From positions 3,596,001 to 3,660,000 of the forward strand of contig CP045205.1 of assembly GCA_009363175.1 (NCBI GenBank): DNA of 64,000 nt, given 5' to 3'. This document shows positions 43,159 to 52,249 of the stretch, in pieces; within the stretch, counting starts at the first letter, position 1, and each line of letters starts with the position of its first letter. The translations under genes and the position numbers were made by a program. The notes beneath the pieces were generated by a model. The model was given only the letters and a program-made list of their open reading frames with translations, made no database searches and was not told where the DNA came from. The stretch comes from Citrobacter telavivensis (GTDB taxonomy: Bacteria > Pseudomonadota > Gammaproteobacteria > Enterobacterales > Enterobacteriaceae).

Positions 43159-44793
43159 TTAGCGAATATTCAGCAGTGCATCAAACAGAGAGTTAGCGGT
43201 TTGCAACACCTGAGCGTTGGCCAGGTAATACTGTTGGAAACGTTGCAGGTTGCCGTACTCTTCGTCAAGGTTGACGCCGGAAATAGACTGTTGCTGATTG
43301 CTCAACTGCGTCACCACGTTGTTCTGAGTGGTGCTGCTGGTTTTCAGCGTCGCGGTTTTGCTACCCACATTACTTACCAGCGTGGCATAGGCGTCGTTAA
43401 ACGATTTTGAGCCGCCCACGGTGGTGTCGTTCTTTTGCAGATCCAGCAGCGCCTGGCCGTTGCGGTTGTCGCTCTCGCCTGCCGTTGCGTTCTGAGCCAT
43501 CGCAATTTGCGACTCGTTGGTCACCTTAACACCCATGTTGATGATGGCGTCGCTGACCGGCTTGACGATGAAGCTGTCATTTTCAGCGGCCGTAGCATCA
43601 ACAGTGATCTCCAGACCATCAAAGGTCAGTTTGCCCGCGTCATCGGTGGCTTCAAAACTGGTGCCATCAGCAAGACGTGTGACCTGCCATTTGGCCCCGT
43701 CGTAGACCATCTTATAATCGGTCGCCTGGACTTCTGAAGCAGTCTTCACTGTCGCGGAGATGCTGCCCGTATTCTTTTTATTTCCATACACTGCCGGGTC
43801 GCCGATACTGAAGAAATCGACATCGGTATTGCCGTTCGCATCGTAACCCTCCCGGTGCTGCTGGTTAAATGCGTCAGCGAACGCCAGCGCCAGTTGCCCC
43901 AGCGTATTGCGCGTCTGGTCCAGATCCTGAGAACGGAAGGTCAGCAATCCGCCGAGCGAACCGGTCGTCATCAATTTTTCCGGAATTTCGATATTGCCCG
44001 CGATGGAATCCACATAGGCAACGGTGGTACGCGAAGGATCAGCCTGCGACTGAACTGCCGCTAACTGGCGCGCATTGCTGCCCTGTACCAGTGAGTAACC
44101 GTTCGCCATGGTGATGTTATAGGTGCCGCCATCCTGCACGCTCACCTCGACACCGACGATTTTGTTCAGCTCGCTGACCAACTGGTCGCGCTGATCAAGC
44201 AGGTCATTCGGCGACGCCCCTGCCCCCACGCCGGTCAGACGCGAGATCTGGTCGTTCAGGCTGGCAATCTGCTTACTGTAGTTGTTGATCTGATCGACGC
44301 TGGAACCGATCGCGATATTGACCTGTTTGTCCTGATCGCGCAGATACTGGTCGGTCGTTTTAAACTGGTTAACCAGCCCGTTGGCTTTACCAATCAGCGT
44401 CTGACGCGCCGCCGGATCTTCGGCGTTACTCACCAGCGTTTGCAGGCTGGTGAAAAAATCCTGCATTGACACGGAGACAGAACTGGTTTTGCTGGCCAGC
44501 AGATTATCGACTTTGGACATCTGCTCATAACGGGTCGTCAGACCGCTGCTCTGATTCTGCGCCGCACGCAGCTGATTGGTAATGAACGAATCGTATTCGC
44601 GCTGTACACCCGAAACATAGACACCATTGCCCACCCAACCACCGGCACCCAGCGTGCTATTGGCTTGCGCCATAATGGTCGTCTGACGGGTATAACCCGC
44701 AACGTTATAGCTGGAGATGTTGTTACTGGCAGTATTCAGCGCCGCCTGAGCCGCGCTCAGCCCGCTCATGGCGTTATTAATCAAGCTGGACAT
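43159..44793 (-). CDS. flgK: FlgK, hook-filament junction protein (HAP1)
   Basis: First junction protein on the hook tip. The 544 residues (547 in E. coli) start SSLINNAMSGLSAAQAALNT with the rod/hook motif NNISSYNVAGYTRQ and end LNLDEEY-type helical region VNLDEEYGNLQRFQQYYLANAQVL. The middle, exposed domain is the most variable part. A consensus sigma-28 promoter lies just upstream. FlgN chaperones export. Confidence 0.97.
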   Translation of the reverse strand: MSSLINNAMSGLSAAQAALNTASNNISSYNVAGYTRQTTIMAQANSTLGAGGWVGNGVYVSGVQREYDSFITNQLRAAQNQSSGLTTRYEQMSKVDNLLASKTSSVSVSMQDFFTSLQTLVSNAEDPAARQTLIGKANGLVNQFKTTDQYLRDQDKQVNIAIGSSVDQINNYSKQIASLNDQISRLTGVGAGASPNDLLDQRDQLVSELNKIVGVEVSVQDGGTYNITMANGYSLVQGSNARQLAAVQSQADPSRTTVAYVDSIAGNIEIPEKLMTTGSLGGLLTFRSQDLDQTRNTLGQLALAFADAFNQQHREGYDANGNTDVDFFSIGDPAVYGNKKNTGSISATVKTASEVQATDYKMVYDGAKWQVTRLADGTSFEATDDAGKLTFDGLEITVDATAAENDSFIVKPVSDAIINMGVKVTNESQIAMAQNATAGESDNRNGQALLDLQKNDTTVGGSKSFNDAYATLVSNVGSKTATLKTSSTTQNNVVTQLSNQQQSISGVNLDEEYGNLQRFQQYYLANAQVLQTANSLFDALLNIR

Positions 44794-44826
44794 GGAAGTT
44801 CCTTTTAATCCTTCAGTTACAAATTA

Positions 44827-44853
44827 TTATCGGCAGCAGGTCGTGGGACTTGA
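44827..44853 (-). promoter_or_regulatory. Sigma-28 (FliA) promoter of flgKL
   Basis: On the minus strand TCAA, 15 bases, then GCCGATAA: the -10 octamer is perfect and the -35 is one base from TAAA. It lies in the flgJ-flgK gap, 34 bases before the flgK start. Confidence 0.85.
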
Positions 44854-44858
44854 GCCCT

Positions 44859-45809
44859 TTAGAAGAGATTGTCGAGATTCGTGCTGTAGGCGTTGCTCAC
44901 CTTCTCGCTCATCGACTTCAGCTGTTGGATCATGCTGGTCAATTTACGCGCATAGTTCGGATCGGTGGCATAGCCCGCGCTCTGCAATGCCTGTGCGCCC
45001 TGCTCCGCCGTGACCGCCGTGGTCACGGCAGCGTAGCGCGGATTACGGGTCAGCAGACCAACGTAATCCGACAGCGCTTCGAGATACGAGCTGTACACGC
45101 GGAACTTGGCCTTCACCTTTTTCGCTTCGCCGTTTTCATATTCAGTGGTAGTGATTTCCGTCACTGGCCCTTTCCAGTTGCCGGAGGCCTTCACGCCAAA
45201 CAGGTTGAAGCTCGGCTCGCCGTTTTCCCGGCGAATCTGCCGCTGGCCCCAGCCCGATTCCAGCGCCGCCTGCGCCAGAATCAGGTGATGCGGTACGCCG
45301 CTCTGTTCACTGGCCAGACGAGCCGGAAGGGACAACTGGGCGAGGAAGTCTTTGCTGTCGCCGGAGAGCGGTTCATCATTGCTCTCCAGCGTTCTCGGCA
45401 TCGCTTTACGCACCAGTTGCGTCAGCGCCTGATTCTGATAACTGGTCACCGTTTCCAGCGGGAACTTCATCGGCACCTGCGGGGTATCTTCCGCTGGCTG
45501 CGTCTGCCCCTGCGTCATCTGCTTAACCATCATTTCCGCCAGCCCCAGTCCTTTCCCGGCGGTCATCTGCTGCGCAATCTGCTGGTCATACATGCTGGTA
45601 TACAGGCGCGTCTGATCGCTGCTGAAGACGCCGTCTTTCGGCAGCGCTTCGCGCATGCTTTTCAGCATCATCTGGACGAACATCCCTTCCACCTGTCGGG
45701 CCACCGGACGGATGTTCGCCGCCGGATCCTGACCCGCTTTCGCCTTCAGTTCGTTCAGCGATTGTGCATCCCAGGCGGCGCTGGCCATCAGTTTGCTGTC
45801 GCTAATCAT
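44859..45809 (-). CDS. flgJ: FlgJ, rod cap and peptidoglycan hydrolase
   Basis: Caps the growing rod and digests the peptidoglycan layer so it can pass. I start at MISDSKLMASAAWDAQSLNE, giving 316 residues as in Salmonella; the ten upstream codons lie inside flgI. The N-terminal rod-cap domain (about 1-150) has VEGMFVQMMLKSMREALPKDG; the C-terminal GH73 muramidase has LAQAALESGWGQRQ with the catalytic Glu. The ATG overlaps the flgI stop by one base. Confidence 0.97.
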   Translation of the reverse strand: MISDSKLMASAAWDAQSLNELKAKAGQDPAANIRPVARQVEGMFVQMMLKSMREALPKDGVFSSDQTRLYTSMYDQQIAQQMTAGKGLGLAEMMVKQMTQGQTQPAEDTPQVPMKFPLETVTSYQNQALTQLVRKAMPRTLESNDEPLSGDSKDFLAQLSLPARLASEQSGVPHHLILAQAALESGWGQRQIRRENGEPSFNLFGVKASGNWKGPVTEITTTEYENGEAKKVKAKFRVYSSYLEALSDYVGLLTRNPRYAAVTTAVTAEQGAQALQSAGYATDPNYARKLTSMIQQLKSMSEKVSNAYSTNLDNLF

Positions 45810-46906
45810 CAGATGATTTCCAGTTTCGCGCGTAAGCAACCGGCGCTCTGCATGGACTGCAGAATTGACATCAGATCCATCGGCGTTGCCCCCAGCGCAT
45901 TCAGCGCACGGACCACGTTGTTCAGATTGGCACTGGAGCGGACGCTTTGCAGCGAACCGCCGCTCTGGCGCAGATCGATCTGCGTTTGCGGCGTAACCAC
46001 CGTCTGACCGCCGCCAAACGGCGTATCCGGCTGGCTTACGTTAGCCTGACGGTTAACGGTGACGGAGAGATTCCCCTGCGCAACGGCACAGCTATCCAGC
46101 ATCACTTCGCGGTTCATCACCACTGAACCGGTACGTGAGTTGATCACCACTTTCGCATCCTGCGGCGTCATGCTCACCTCCATGTTCTGGATATCCGCCA
46201 GGAAGCGAACCTGAGAACTGTTGCCGCTCGGCACGCGAACCTGAATCGTACGCGCATCCAGCGCGGTGGCGCTGCCAAAGCCGCGCGACCGGTTGATGGT
46301 GTCAGCAATTTGCTGCGCCATGGTGAAATCTTCATTATTCAGTTGCAGGTTCAGCGTGTTACCCGCGCCGAACTGGCTGGGCAACTCACGTTCAATCGTG
46401 GCCCCGTTGGTGATTCGACCGCCGTTAAGCTGGTTCACCTGCACGCTGCTGCCCCCCGCAGACGCCCCGGCGCCGCCGACTAAAATATTCCCCTGCGCCA
46501 GCGCATATACCTGGCTGTCGACCCCTTTCAACGGCGTCATCAGCAGCGTACCGCCGCGCAGACTTTTGGCGTTCCCCAGCGAAGACACCACCACGTCGAT
46601 GGTTTGTCCCTGGCGGCCAAAAGCCGGGAAGGAGGCGGTAACCATCACCGCCGCGACGTTTTTCAACTGCATGTTCGTCCCGGTCGGCACAGTGATCCCG
46701 AGCTGCGAGAGCATGTTGTTCAGGGTTTGTGTGGTAAATGGCGTCTGGGTGGTCTGGTCACCGGTCCCGTCCAGCCCCACCACCAGCCCATAGCCAATTA
46801 ACGAGTTTTCACGCACGCCCTGCACGCTGGTCAAATCGCGGATACGATCGGCGTGCGCCAGCGTGGCGACGAGGACCAGAACCAGTCCAACAACAGATTT
46901 CAACAT
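45809..46906 (-). CDS. flgI: FlgI, flagellar P-ring protein
   Basis: Forms the P ring in the peptidoglycan layer as a bushing for the rod. The 365 residues match E. coli and Salmonella. A cleavable signal peptide, MLKSVVGLVLVLVATLAHA, precedes DRIRDLTSVQGVREN. Two cysteines typical of FlgI (DSCAVAQG and SAGCLRAK) form the intramolecular disulfide made by DsbA. It lies 12 bases after flgH. Confidence 0.98.
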   Translation of the reverse strand: MLKSVVGLVLVLVATLAHADRIRDLTSVQGVRENSLIGYGLVVGLDGTGDQTTQTPFTTQTLNNMLSQLGITVPTGTNMQLKNVAAVMVTASFPAFGRQGQTIDVVVSSLGNAKSLRGGTLLMTPLKGVDSQVYALAQGNILVGGAGASAGGSSVQVNQLNGGRITNGATIERELPSQFGAGNTLNLQLNNEDFTMAQQIADTINRSRGFGSATALDARTIQVRVPSGNSSQVRFLADIQNMEVSMTPQDAKVVINSRTGSVVMNREVMLDSCAVAQGNLSVTVNRQANVSQPDTPFGGGQTVVTPQTQIDLRQSGGSLQSVRSSANLNNVVRALNALGATPMDLMSILQSMQSAGCLRAKLEII

Positions 46907-46918
46907 GGGAGACCTCGC

Positions 46919-47617
46919 TTACATCGGCGACAGGTTAAGGAAGAAACGCTGGAGCCAGCCCATATTTTGCGCTTCGTTGATGTAGCCGTTACCGACATAT
47001 TCAATACGTGCATCCGCAACCTGCGTTGACGGAACGGAGTTGCTGCCGCTGATGGTGCGCGGATTCACAACCCCGGAGAAGCGGATGAACTCAGTGCCCT
47101 GGTTAATGGCAATCTGTTTTTCACCCACGACATGTAAATTGCCGTTAACCAGCACCTGATCGACGGTCACGGTCAGCGTGCCGCTAAAGGTATTGCTGGC
47201 GTTGGCCCCGCCCTTACCGTTAAAGGTGTTACCGCCGGAAGCCTCGACGTCCGCTCGCGCGTTGCCGAATAACCCTTGCAGATAGCGCGGAACGGTATCA
47301 AAGCCAAAGTTAGTTTTGCCATCGCGACTGGCGTTGGCGGAAGAGCTCTTACTGGCACTGACGTTTTCCTGCAGTACGATGGTCAGCGTATCGCCGATGT
47401 TGCGCGGACGACGGTCTTCAAACAGTGGCTGATAGCCATAGTTGATGGGCTGCGCGGACTGAAAAATCGAACCATTTGCCACCGGCGTCGGGCCAGGAAT
47501 AGGCTGCGCCGTGGTCGCGCCCTGGACGAGCGGAGTGGAAGGTATCCAGGCACATCCTGACAGTGAAACCACCAGCAGGGCCATGATCGGGTAAGCGTGC
47601 GCAGCGTTTTTTTGCAT
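46919..47617 (-). CDS. flgH: FlgH, flagellar L-ring lipoprotein
   Basis: Outer-membrane ring protein of the basal body. The 232 residues begin with a lipoprotein signal with lipobox SGC (Cys22). Conserved body: PLFEDRRPRNIGDTLTIVLQ and ARIEYVGNGYINEAQNMGWL. It lies 57 bases after flgG and 12 before flgI. Confidence 0.97.
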   Translation of the reverse strand: MQKNAAHAYPIMALLVVSLSGCAWIPSTPLVQGATTAQPIPGPTPVANGSIFQSAQPINYGYQPLFEDRRPRNIGDTLTIVLQENVSASKSSSANASRDGKTNFGFDTVPRYLQGLFGNARADVEASGGNTFNGKGGANASNTFSGTLTVTVDQVLVNGNLHVVGEKQIAINQGTEFIRFSGVVNPRTISGSNSVPSTQVADARIEYVGNGYINEAQNMGWLQRFFLNLSPM

Positions 47618-47674
47618 TGCCTTTATCTTCTGAATCAGGGTGCCGGTGAAGCGAAAGCCTCACCGGACAACGCC

Positions 47675-48457
47675 TTAAAGTTGCGTCAGTTTTTGCAGCA
47701 TCTGGTCGGTCGTTGAGACCGCTTTGCTGTTGATTTCGTAAGCGCGTTGAACCTGAATCATGTTGACCAGTTCTTCCGCGACGTTGACGTTGGACGTCTC
47801 AACGTAGCCCTGGTACAACAGACCGGCCCCGTTCAGACCTGGCGTGCTCTCATTCGGCGCGCCGGAAGACTGGGTTTCGGTGTACAGGTTTTCGCCGATA
47901 CTCTCCAGACCGGTATCGTTCATAAAGGTCGTCAGGTTAAGCTGACCCACCTGAACGGGTGCCGCCTGTCCCTGCTGGGTCACGCTCACCACACCGTCAC
48001 GACCGATGGTGATGCTCAGAGCGTTAGCCGGAATGGTAATCGCCGGCTGAACCTGAAAGCCGCCAGCGGTCACCAGTTGACCGTTCTGATCGACCTGGAA
48101 TGATCCATCGCGGGTATACGCTGAAGTGCCATCCGGCAGCAGGACCTGGAAGAACCCCTGACCTTTAATCGCAACGTCTTTACTGTTGTTGGTTTGCGAC
48201 AGATTGCCCTGGCTGTGCAGACGCTCGGTCGCCACCGGACGCACGCCGGTACCGATTTGCAGACCGGACGGCAGCGTGGTTTGCTCAGAAGACTGCGCGC
48301 CAGGCTGACGAATGGTCTGGTAAAGCAGATCTTCAAACACCGCGCGCTGGCGCTTAAAACCATTGGTGCTGACGTTTGCCAGGTTGTTGGCAATCACATC
48401 CATGTTGGTTTGCTGCGCGTCCAGGCCGGTTTTGGCGATCCATAATGAACTGATCAT
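47675..48457 (-). CDS. flgG: FlgG, distal rod protein
   Basis: Builds the distal rod that crosses the P and L rings. The 260 residues equal the family length. N-terminal rod motif ANNLANVSTNGFKRQRAVFED and C-terminal VNVAEELVNMIQVQRAYEIN are the conserved coiled-coil parts. It lies 13 bases after flgF. Confidence 0.98.
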   Translation of the reverse strand: MISSLWIAKTGLDAQQTNMDVIANNLANVSTNGFKRQRAVFEDLLYQTIRQPGAQSSEQTTLPSGLQIGTGVRPVATERLHSQGNLSQTNNSKDVAIKGQGFFQVLLPDGTSAYTRDGSFQVDQNGQLVTAGGFQVQPAITIPANALSITIGRDGVVSVTQQGQAAPVQVGQLNLTTFMNDTGLESIGENLYTETQSSGAPNESTPGLNGAGLLYQGYVETSNVNVAEELVNMIQVQRAYEINSKAVSTTDQMLQKLTQL

Positions 48458-48470
48458 AAAATGTCCTGTA

Positions 48471-49226
48471 TTAAGTCATCGACAGCAGTTGGTTAGCGCG
48501 ACCAGCGTTGTCATCCACGCTGCTGATAACCTTCATCTGCATTTCAAAACGGCGGGCGCTGGCGATCATGTCGCTCATGGCGGACACCGCGTTGACGTTG
48601 CTGCCCTCCAGTACGCCCGACATCACGCGAATGGTCGGATCGGCCTGCAACACCGGGCCACGGGTGGCCTGTGCGGCAGCGGTCAGACGGAACATCCCGT
48701 CATCGCCGCGCTGCACTTCGTTACCCTCGGCCTTCACCAGCTTCAGACGGCCCACCGGCGCGATAGTATTCGCCGGATCGCCTGGATTAAGCGCGGAGAT
48801 GGTGCCGTCCGCCGCGATGGTGATTTCCGAACCTTCCGGAACCGCAATTGGCCCGGCTTCGCCAATCACCGGGTGCCCCTGAATGGTCAACTGTCCGGTC
48901 GGATCAACCTGAATGCTGCCGTTACGGGTATACCCTTCGCTGCCGTTCGCGGTCTGCACCGCCAGCCAACCGTCCTGCTGTAACGCCACGTCCAGCGGAC
49001 GTGAGGTGTAATCCATCTGGCCCGGCGTCATATCGGCACCCGGCGTGGACGCCGTGACCAGCGTACGCGTCGGCAACGACAGCCCTTCGACGGGCACGGC
49101 GCGCAGCGCATTGAGCTGCGCACGAAATCCCGGCGTTGAGGCGTTCGCCAGGTTGCTGGCCGTCACCGCCTGTTGGTTCAGCGTCTGACTGGCCGCCCCC
49201 ATCGCGGTATAGATTGCGTGATCCAT
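48471..49226 (-). CDS. flgF: FlgF, proximal rod protein
   Basis: One of the proximal rod subunits linking the MS ring to FlgG. The 251 residues begin MDHAIYTAMGAASQTLNQQA with SNLANASTPGFRAQ and end with the helix NAVSAMSDMIASARRFEMQM. Same direction and 20 bases after flgE. Confidence 0.97.
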   Translation of the reverse strand: MDHAIYTAMGAASQTLNQQAVTASNLANASTPGFRAQLNALRAVPVEGLSLPTRTLVTASTPGADMTPGQMDYTSRPLDVALQQDGWLAVQTANGSEGYTRNGSIQVDPTGQLTIQGHPVIGEAGPIAVPEGSEITIAADGTISALNPGDPANTIAPVGRLKLVKAEGNEVQRGDDGMFRLTAAAQATRGPVLQADPTIRVMSGVLEGSNVNAVSAMSDMIASARRFEMQMKVISSVDDNAGRANQLLSMT

Positions 49227-49246
49227 TACGTTATCCCGTCAGGCGC

Positions 49247-50533
49247 TTAGCGCAGGTTAACCAGCGTGTTGAGGATCTGGTCCTGGGTTTTGATGGTCTG
49301 CGCGTTCGACTGATAGTTACGCTGGGCGACGATCATGTTCACCAGTTCTTTACTCAGATCCACGTTCGAAGCCTCCAGCGCACCGTTGGTCAGCTTACCG
49401 AAGTTACCGGTCCCCGCCGTCCCCAGCAGCTCCACGCCGGACGCCTGCGTGGCGGCCCAGACGTTATCCCCCTGGGAAGCCAGACCTTCGTTGTTGGCGA
49501 AGTTCGCCAGCACTATCTGCCCTAACACCTGTTTCTGTTCGTTGGAGTAGTTGCCGACCACGGTGCCATCGTCGTTAATCTGATAGCTGACCAGATCGCC
49601 CGGCTTGTAGCCGTTCTGATTAGTGGCGACGATATTGTTCGCACCGGTGTTCTGCTGCATGGAGTTCAGGAAGCTGAGGGAGAAATTCGCCGGCACTGCG
49701 CCATTGATCGTGCCTGTTGTAATCTGGATTTGCGGCTGCGCGTTAGCAGGACCTTCAACAAGCTCAGTACCGGCCGCAGGATCGGCTGGATCAATCGGCT
49801 GCTCAACGTAGTTATTGACGGAGACCAACGAACCGTTGGTGCTAAAATTCATCACCGCGTTTTTGGTGGCGGTACTTCCTGCCACGCTGGCATCCTGAGT
49901 GTAGACATCCCATTTGTTATCCCCAATTTTGACATAATAGATATTCATGTCATGGGCGTTACCCTGCGTGTCGTAAACGGTCACAGACCCTTTTTTGTTA
50001 TAGGAGTCAGAGTCCGTCGGACTGAATGGCGTCTTGGTCGGCAGTTTATCGGTGGAGTTCAGGTTGATCTGCATGGACGCGGTGGTGGTCGCTTTGGCGG
50101 CCATCAGCGTATTCGGGATAGTGATCGGTGCCGGATTCGCCCCTTGCTGAATAGTCGGCGGCGTGCCGGTTGCCGGATAGCCGGTCAGTTGCATGCCCTG
50201 CATGTTGACCAGGTTACGGTTTTCATCGAGCTTAAACTGACCATTACGGCTGTAGAAAACAGAACCGTTGCTGTCGACCAGACGGAAGAAGCCGTTCTGG
50301 CTGATGGCGACATCCAGACCGCGACCGGTGTTGGTGGTCGTGCCGTCGGTAAAGTCCTGAGTGATGCCTGCGACTTTTACCCCCAGACCGACTTTCGAAC
50401 CGGCAAACATATCCGCAAAGGATGCCGCACCGGATTTAAAACCATAGGTTGCGGAGTTGGCGATGTTGTTACCAATGACATCGAGGTTGGTGGCTGCGGC
50501 ATTCAGGCCGCTAACCGCTTGAGAAAAGGCCAT
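49247..50533 (-). CDS. flgE: FlgE, flagellar hook protein, with an extended central domain
   Basis: Universal-joint hook subunit. N-terminal FSQAVSGLNAAATNLDVIGN and the C-terminal half, including NSMQQNTGANNIVATNQNGY and the terminal QTIKTQDQILNTLVNLR, are almost identical to Salmonella FlgE. The length is 428 against about 403. Nearly all the extra residues fall at about 240-267 (NNYVEQPIDPADPAAGTELV and following), just before ITTGTINGA, a surface loop of the variable domain. No frameshift is visible. It lies 25 bases after flgD. Confidence 0.97.
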   Translation of the reverse strand: MAFSQAVSGLNAAATNLDVIGNNIANSATYGFKSGAASFADMFAGSKVGLGVKVAGITQDFTDGTTTNTGRGLDVAISQNGFFRLVDSNGSVFYSRNGQFKLDENRNLVNMQGMQLTGYPATGTPPTIQQGANPAPITIPNTLMAAKATTTASMQINLNSTDKLPTKTPFSPTDSDSYNKKGSVTVYDTQGNAHDMNIYYVKIGDNKWDVYTQDASVAGSTATKNAVMNFSTNGSLVSVNNYVEQPIDPADPAAGTELVEGPANAQPQIQITTGTINGAVPANFSLSFLNSMQQNTGANNIVATNQNGYKPGDLVSYQINDDGTVVGNYSNEQKQVLGQIVLANFANNEGLASQGDNVWAATQASGVELLGTAGTGNFGKLTNGALEASNVDLSKELVNMIVAQRNYQSNAQTIKTQDQILNTLVNLR

Positions 50534-50558
50534 GATTACTCCTGGTTAGTGTGAAGGC

Positions 50559-51257
50559 TTAGATTATCTGCCGTACTTCGTCGAGGGTGGTGGTTCCGTA
50601 AGTGCCCAGATCCAGGGTGTTACCGCTGCTGCTGCGAATCACCCCTTGCACCAGCGCAAATTGCAGTGGTTGCGCCACCAACTGCGTCGTATCTTTGCTG
50701 GCGGTTATCGCCACGTTATACGAGCCGTTTGCCGCCGTCGTGCCATCGGTCAGGGTGCCATCCCAGGTAAAGGTATGGACACCGGCCTTCAGCGCGCCAA
50801 TATCAATGGTGCGCACCACTTTGCCGTCTTTGTCGGTAATGGTAGCGGTGACTTTGTCAGCCGGCTGTTGCAACTCAACGCCAAACGGCGTGGTCGTGGT
50901 GGTGGCCCCCTCTTCGGTGCCTTTCCCCGCCAGAATGGTGGTGCCGGGGATCATCACACCATGACCAATCAGCGTGCTGGCCTGTAATGACTGGCTGTTG
51001 TCGATCTGCCCGGAAATCGACCCGAGGGTGGTATTGAGTTTCTCAATACCACTGACGGTGCTGATCTGCGCGAGCTGCGTGGTCAGCTCGTTATTCTGCA
51101 TCGGGTTGGTCGGATCCTGGTTTTTCAGTTGTGCCACCAGCAGCGTCAGAAAGCTGCTTTGCAGATCGGCAGCATTGCTGCCTGACAGGGAACTCCCGCT
51201 GCCCGTGTTTTTCACACCGGTGTTAGTCGGATCGTTAACGTTTACCGCAATAGACAT
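50559..51257 (-). CDS. flgD: FlgD, hook cap protein
   Basis: Scaffold at the hook tip that helps FlgE subunits assemble and is discarded when FlgK arrives. The 232 residues have the N-terminal FlgD signature LQSSFLTLLVAQLKNQDPTNPMQNN (split here: FLTLLVAQLKNQDP and MQNNELTTQLAQ) and a C-terminal FnIII/tudor-like part. Gene order flgC-flgD-flgE is conserved. Confidence 0.97.
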   Translation of the reverse strand: MSIAVNVNDPTNTGVKNTGSGSSLSGSNAADLQSSFLTLLVAQLKNQDPTNPMQNNELTTQLAQISTVSGIEKLNTTLGSISGQIDNSQSLQASTLIGHGVMIPGTTILAGKGTEEGATTTTTPFGVELQQPADKVTATITDKDGKVVRTIDIGALKAGVHTFTWDGTLTDGTTAANGSYNVAITASKDTTQLVAQPLQFALVQGVIRSSSGNTLDLGTYGTTTLDEVRQII

Positions 51258-51268
51258 GGCTGCCTCCT

Positions 51269-51673
51269 TTACTGGCCCAGTGTCAGCGTTTTAAGCATCA
51301 TGCTTTTAACGGTGTTGAGGACTTCGACGTTCGCCTGATAGCTGCGGGAGGCCGACATGGTATTAACCATTTCGCCCACCACATCGACGTTAGGCATCTT
51401 CACGTAGCCATTGGCATCGGCCAGCGGATTGCCTGGCTCATAGACCAGCTTGTCCGGTGCCTGGCTCTCAATGACGTCCGACACTTTCACGCCGCCCGTT
51501 GCCGCACCAGGCGCCGCATCCACCTGGAAGACCACCTGCTTTGCGCGATACGGTTGACCATCCGGTCCCGTAACGCTGTCGGCGTTGGCCAGGTTACTGG
51601 CTGCCACGTTCAGGCGCTTGGACTGCGCCGTTAATGCCGAACCGGCAATATCAAAAATATTCAGCAGCGCCAC
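51269..51673 (-). CDS. flgC: FlgC, proximal rod protein
   Basis: A 134-residue proximal rod subunit. N-terminal SKRLNVAASNLANADSVTGP has the rod motif and the C-terminus PNVDVVGEMVNTMSASRSYQ the partner helix. Three bases after flgB. Confidence 0.97.
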   Translation of the reverse strand: MALLNIFDIAGSALTAQSKRLNVAASNLANADSVTGPDGQPYRAKQVVFQVDAAPGAATGGVKVSDVIESQAPDKLVYEPGNPLADANGYVKMPNVDVVGEMVNTMSASRSYQANVEVLNTVKSMMLKTLTLGQ

Positions 51674-51676
51674 GGA

Positions 51677-52093
51677 TTAGTTCCCCCCCTGTAGCACGTT
51701 CATCATGCCTTTAATCTGTCCGCTCAGTGCGGTCAGACTCATCTGGTACTTCAGGCTGTTATCCGCAAACTGCGTGCGCTCCCGGTCCATATCAACGGTA
51801 TTGCCATCGAGCGAAGGCTGGTCGGGAATGCGATAGAGCAGATCCGTAGACGGTGCCGTGATGGCCTGGGCGGGAATATGCTGTGCGGAGGTTAATGCCA
51901 GCGACACACCGCTGGTTTCTTGCCGTCCACGCACCATGACTTTTTTTAACTCACTGGCAAAATCCATGTCGCGCGCCTGATACCCCGGCGTATCGGCGTT
52001 AGCAATGTTGGCGGCCAACACCTCTTGCCGTTGGGCGCGCAGATTCAGCGCTTCCTGTTGAAAACGTAAAGCGGCATCGAGCTTATCGAGCAT
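51677..52093 (-). CDS. flgB: FlgB, proximal rod protein
   Basis: First gene of the flgBCDEFGHIJKL operon; the 138-residue protein nucleates the rod on FliE. Motif VLAANIANADTPGYQARDMD near residue 30 and C-terminal FADNSLKYQMSLTALSGQIK. It diverges from flgA over 156 bp containing the class II promoters. Confidence 0.97.
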   Translation of the reverse strand: MLDKLDAALRFQQEALNLRAQRQEVLAANIANADTPGYQARDMDFASELKKVMVRGRQETSGVSLALTSAQHIPAQAITAPSTDLLYRIPDQPSLDGNTVDMDRERTQFADNSLKYQMSLTALSGQIKGMMNVLQGGN

Positions 52094-52249
52094 ATCTCCT
52101 CCGCAGATGACAAAATTCAGCCGACAGCTTAAATCCCATTACGCGCGCGTTATCGCTGGAATAAACGCAAAATGGGTCGCTATTTATTGCGTTGATGGTT
52201 GCGTCACACGGGTAGAATCCTGTCATTGCGAAAACGGTGGGAGGTGAAA
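52094..52249. promoter_or_regulatory. Divergent flgB-flgA promoter region (class II flagellar)
   Basis: In E. coli and Salmonella both directions are activated by FlhD4C2. The 156 bases here are the equivalent spacer; I could not fix the FlhDC half-sites with certainty. Confidence 0.55.

Noticed and set aside
44850..46007. 385-codon plus-strand frame opposite flgJ and flgI
   Set aside because: Arg/His/Leu-rich shadow of the real minus-strand genes, which are intact and overlap by one base.
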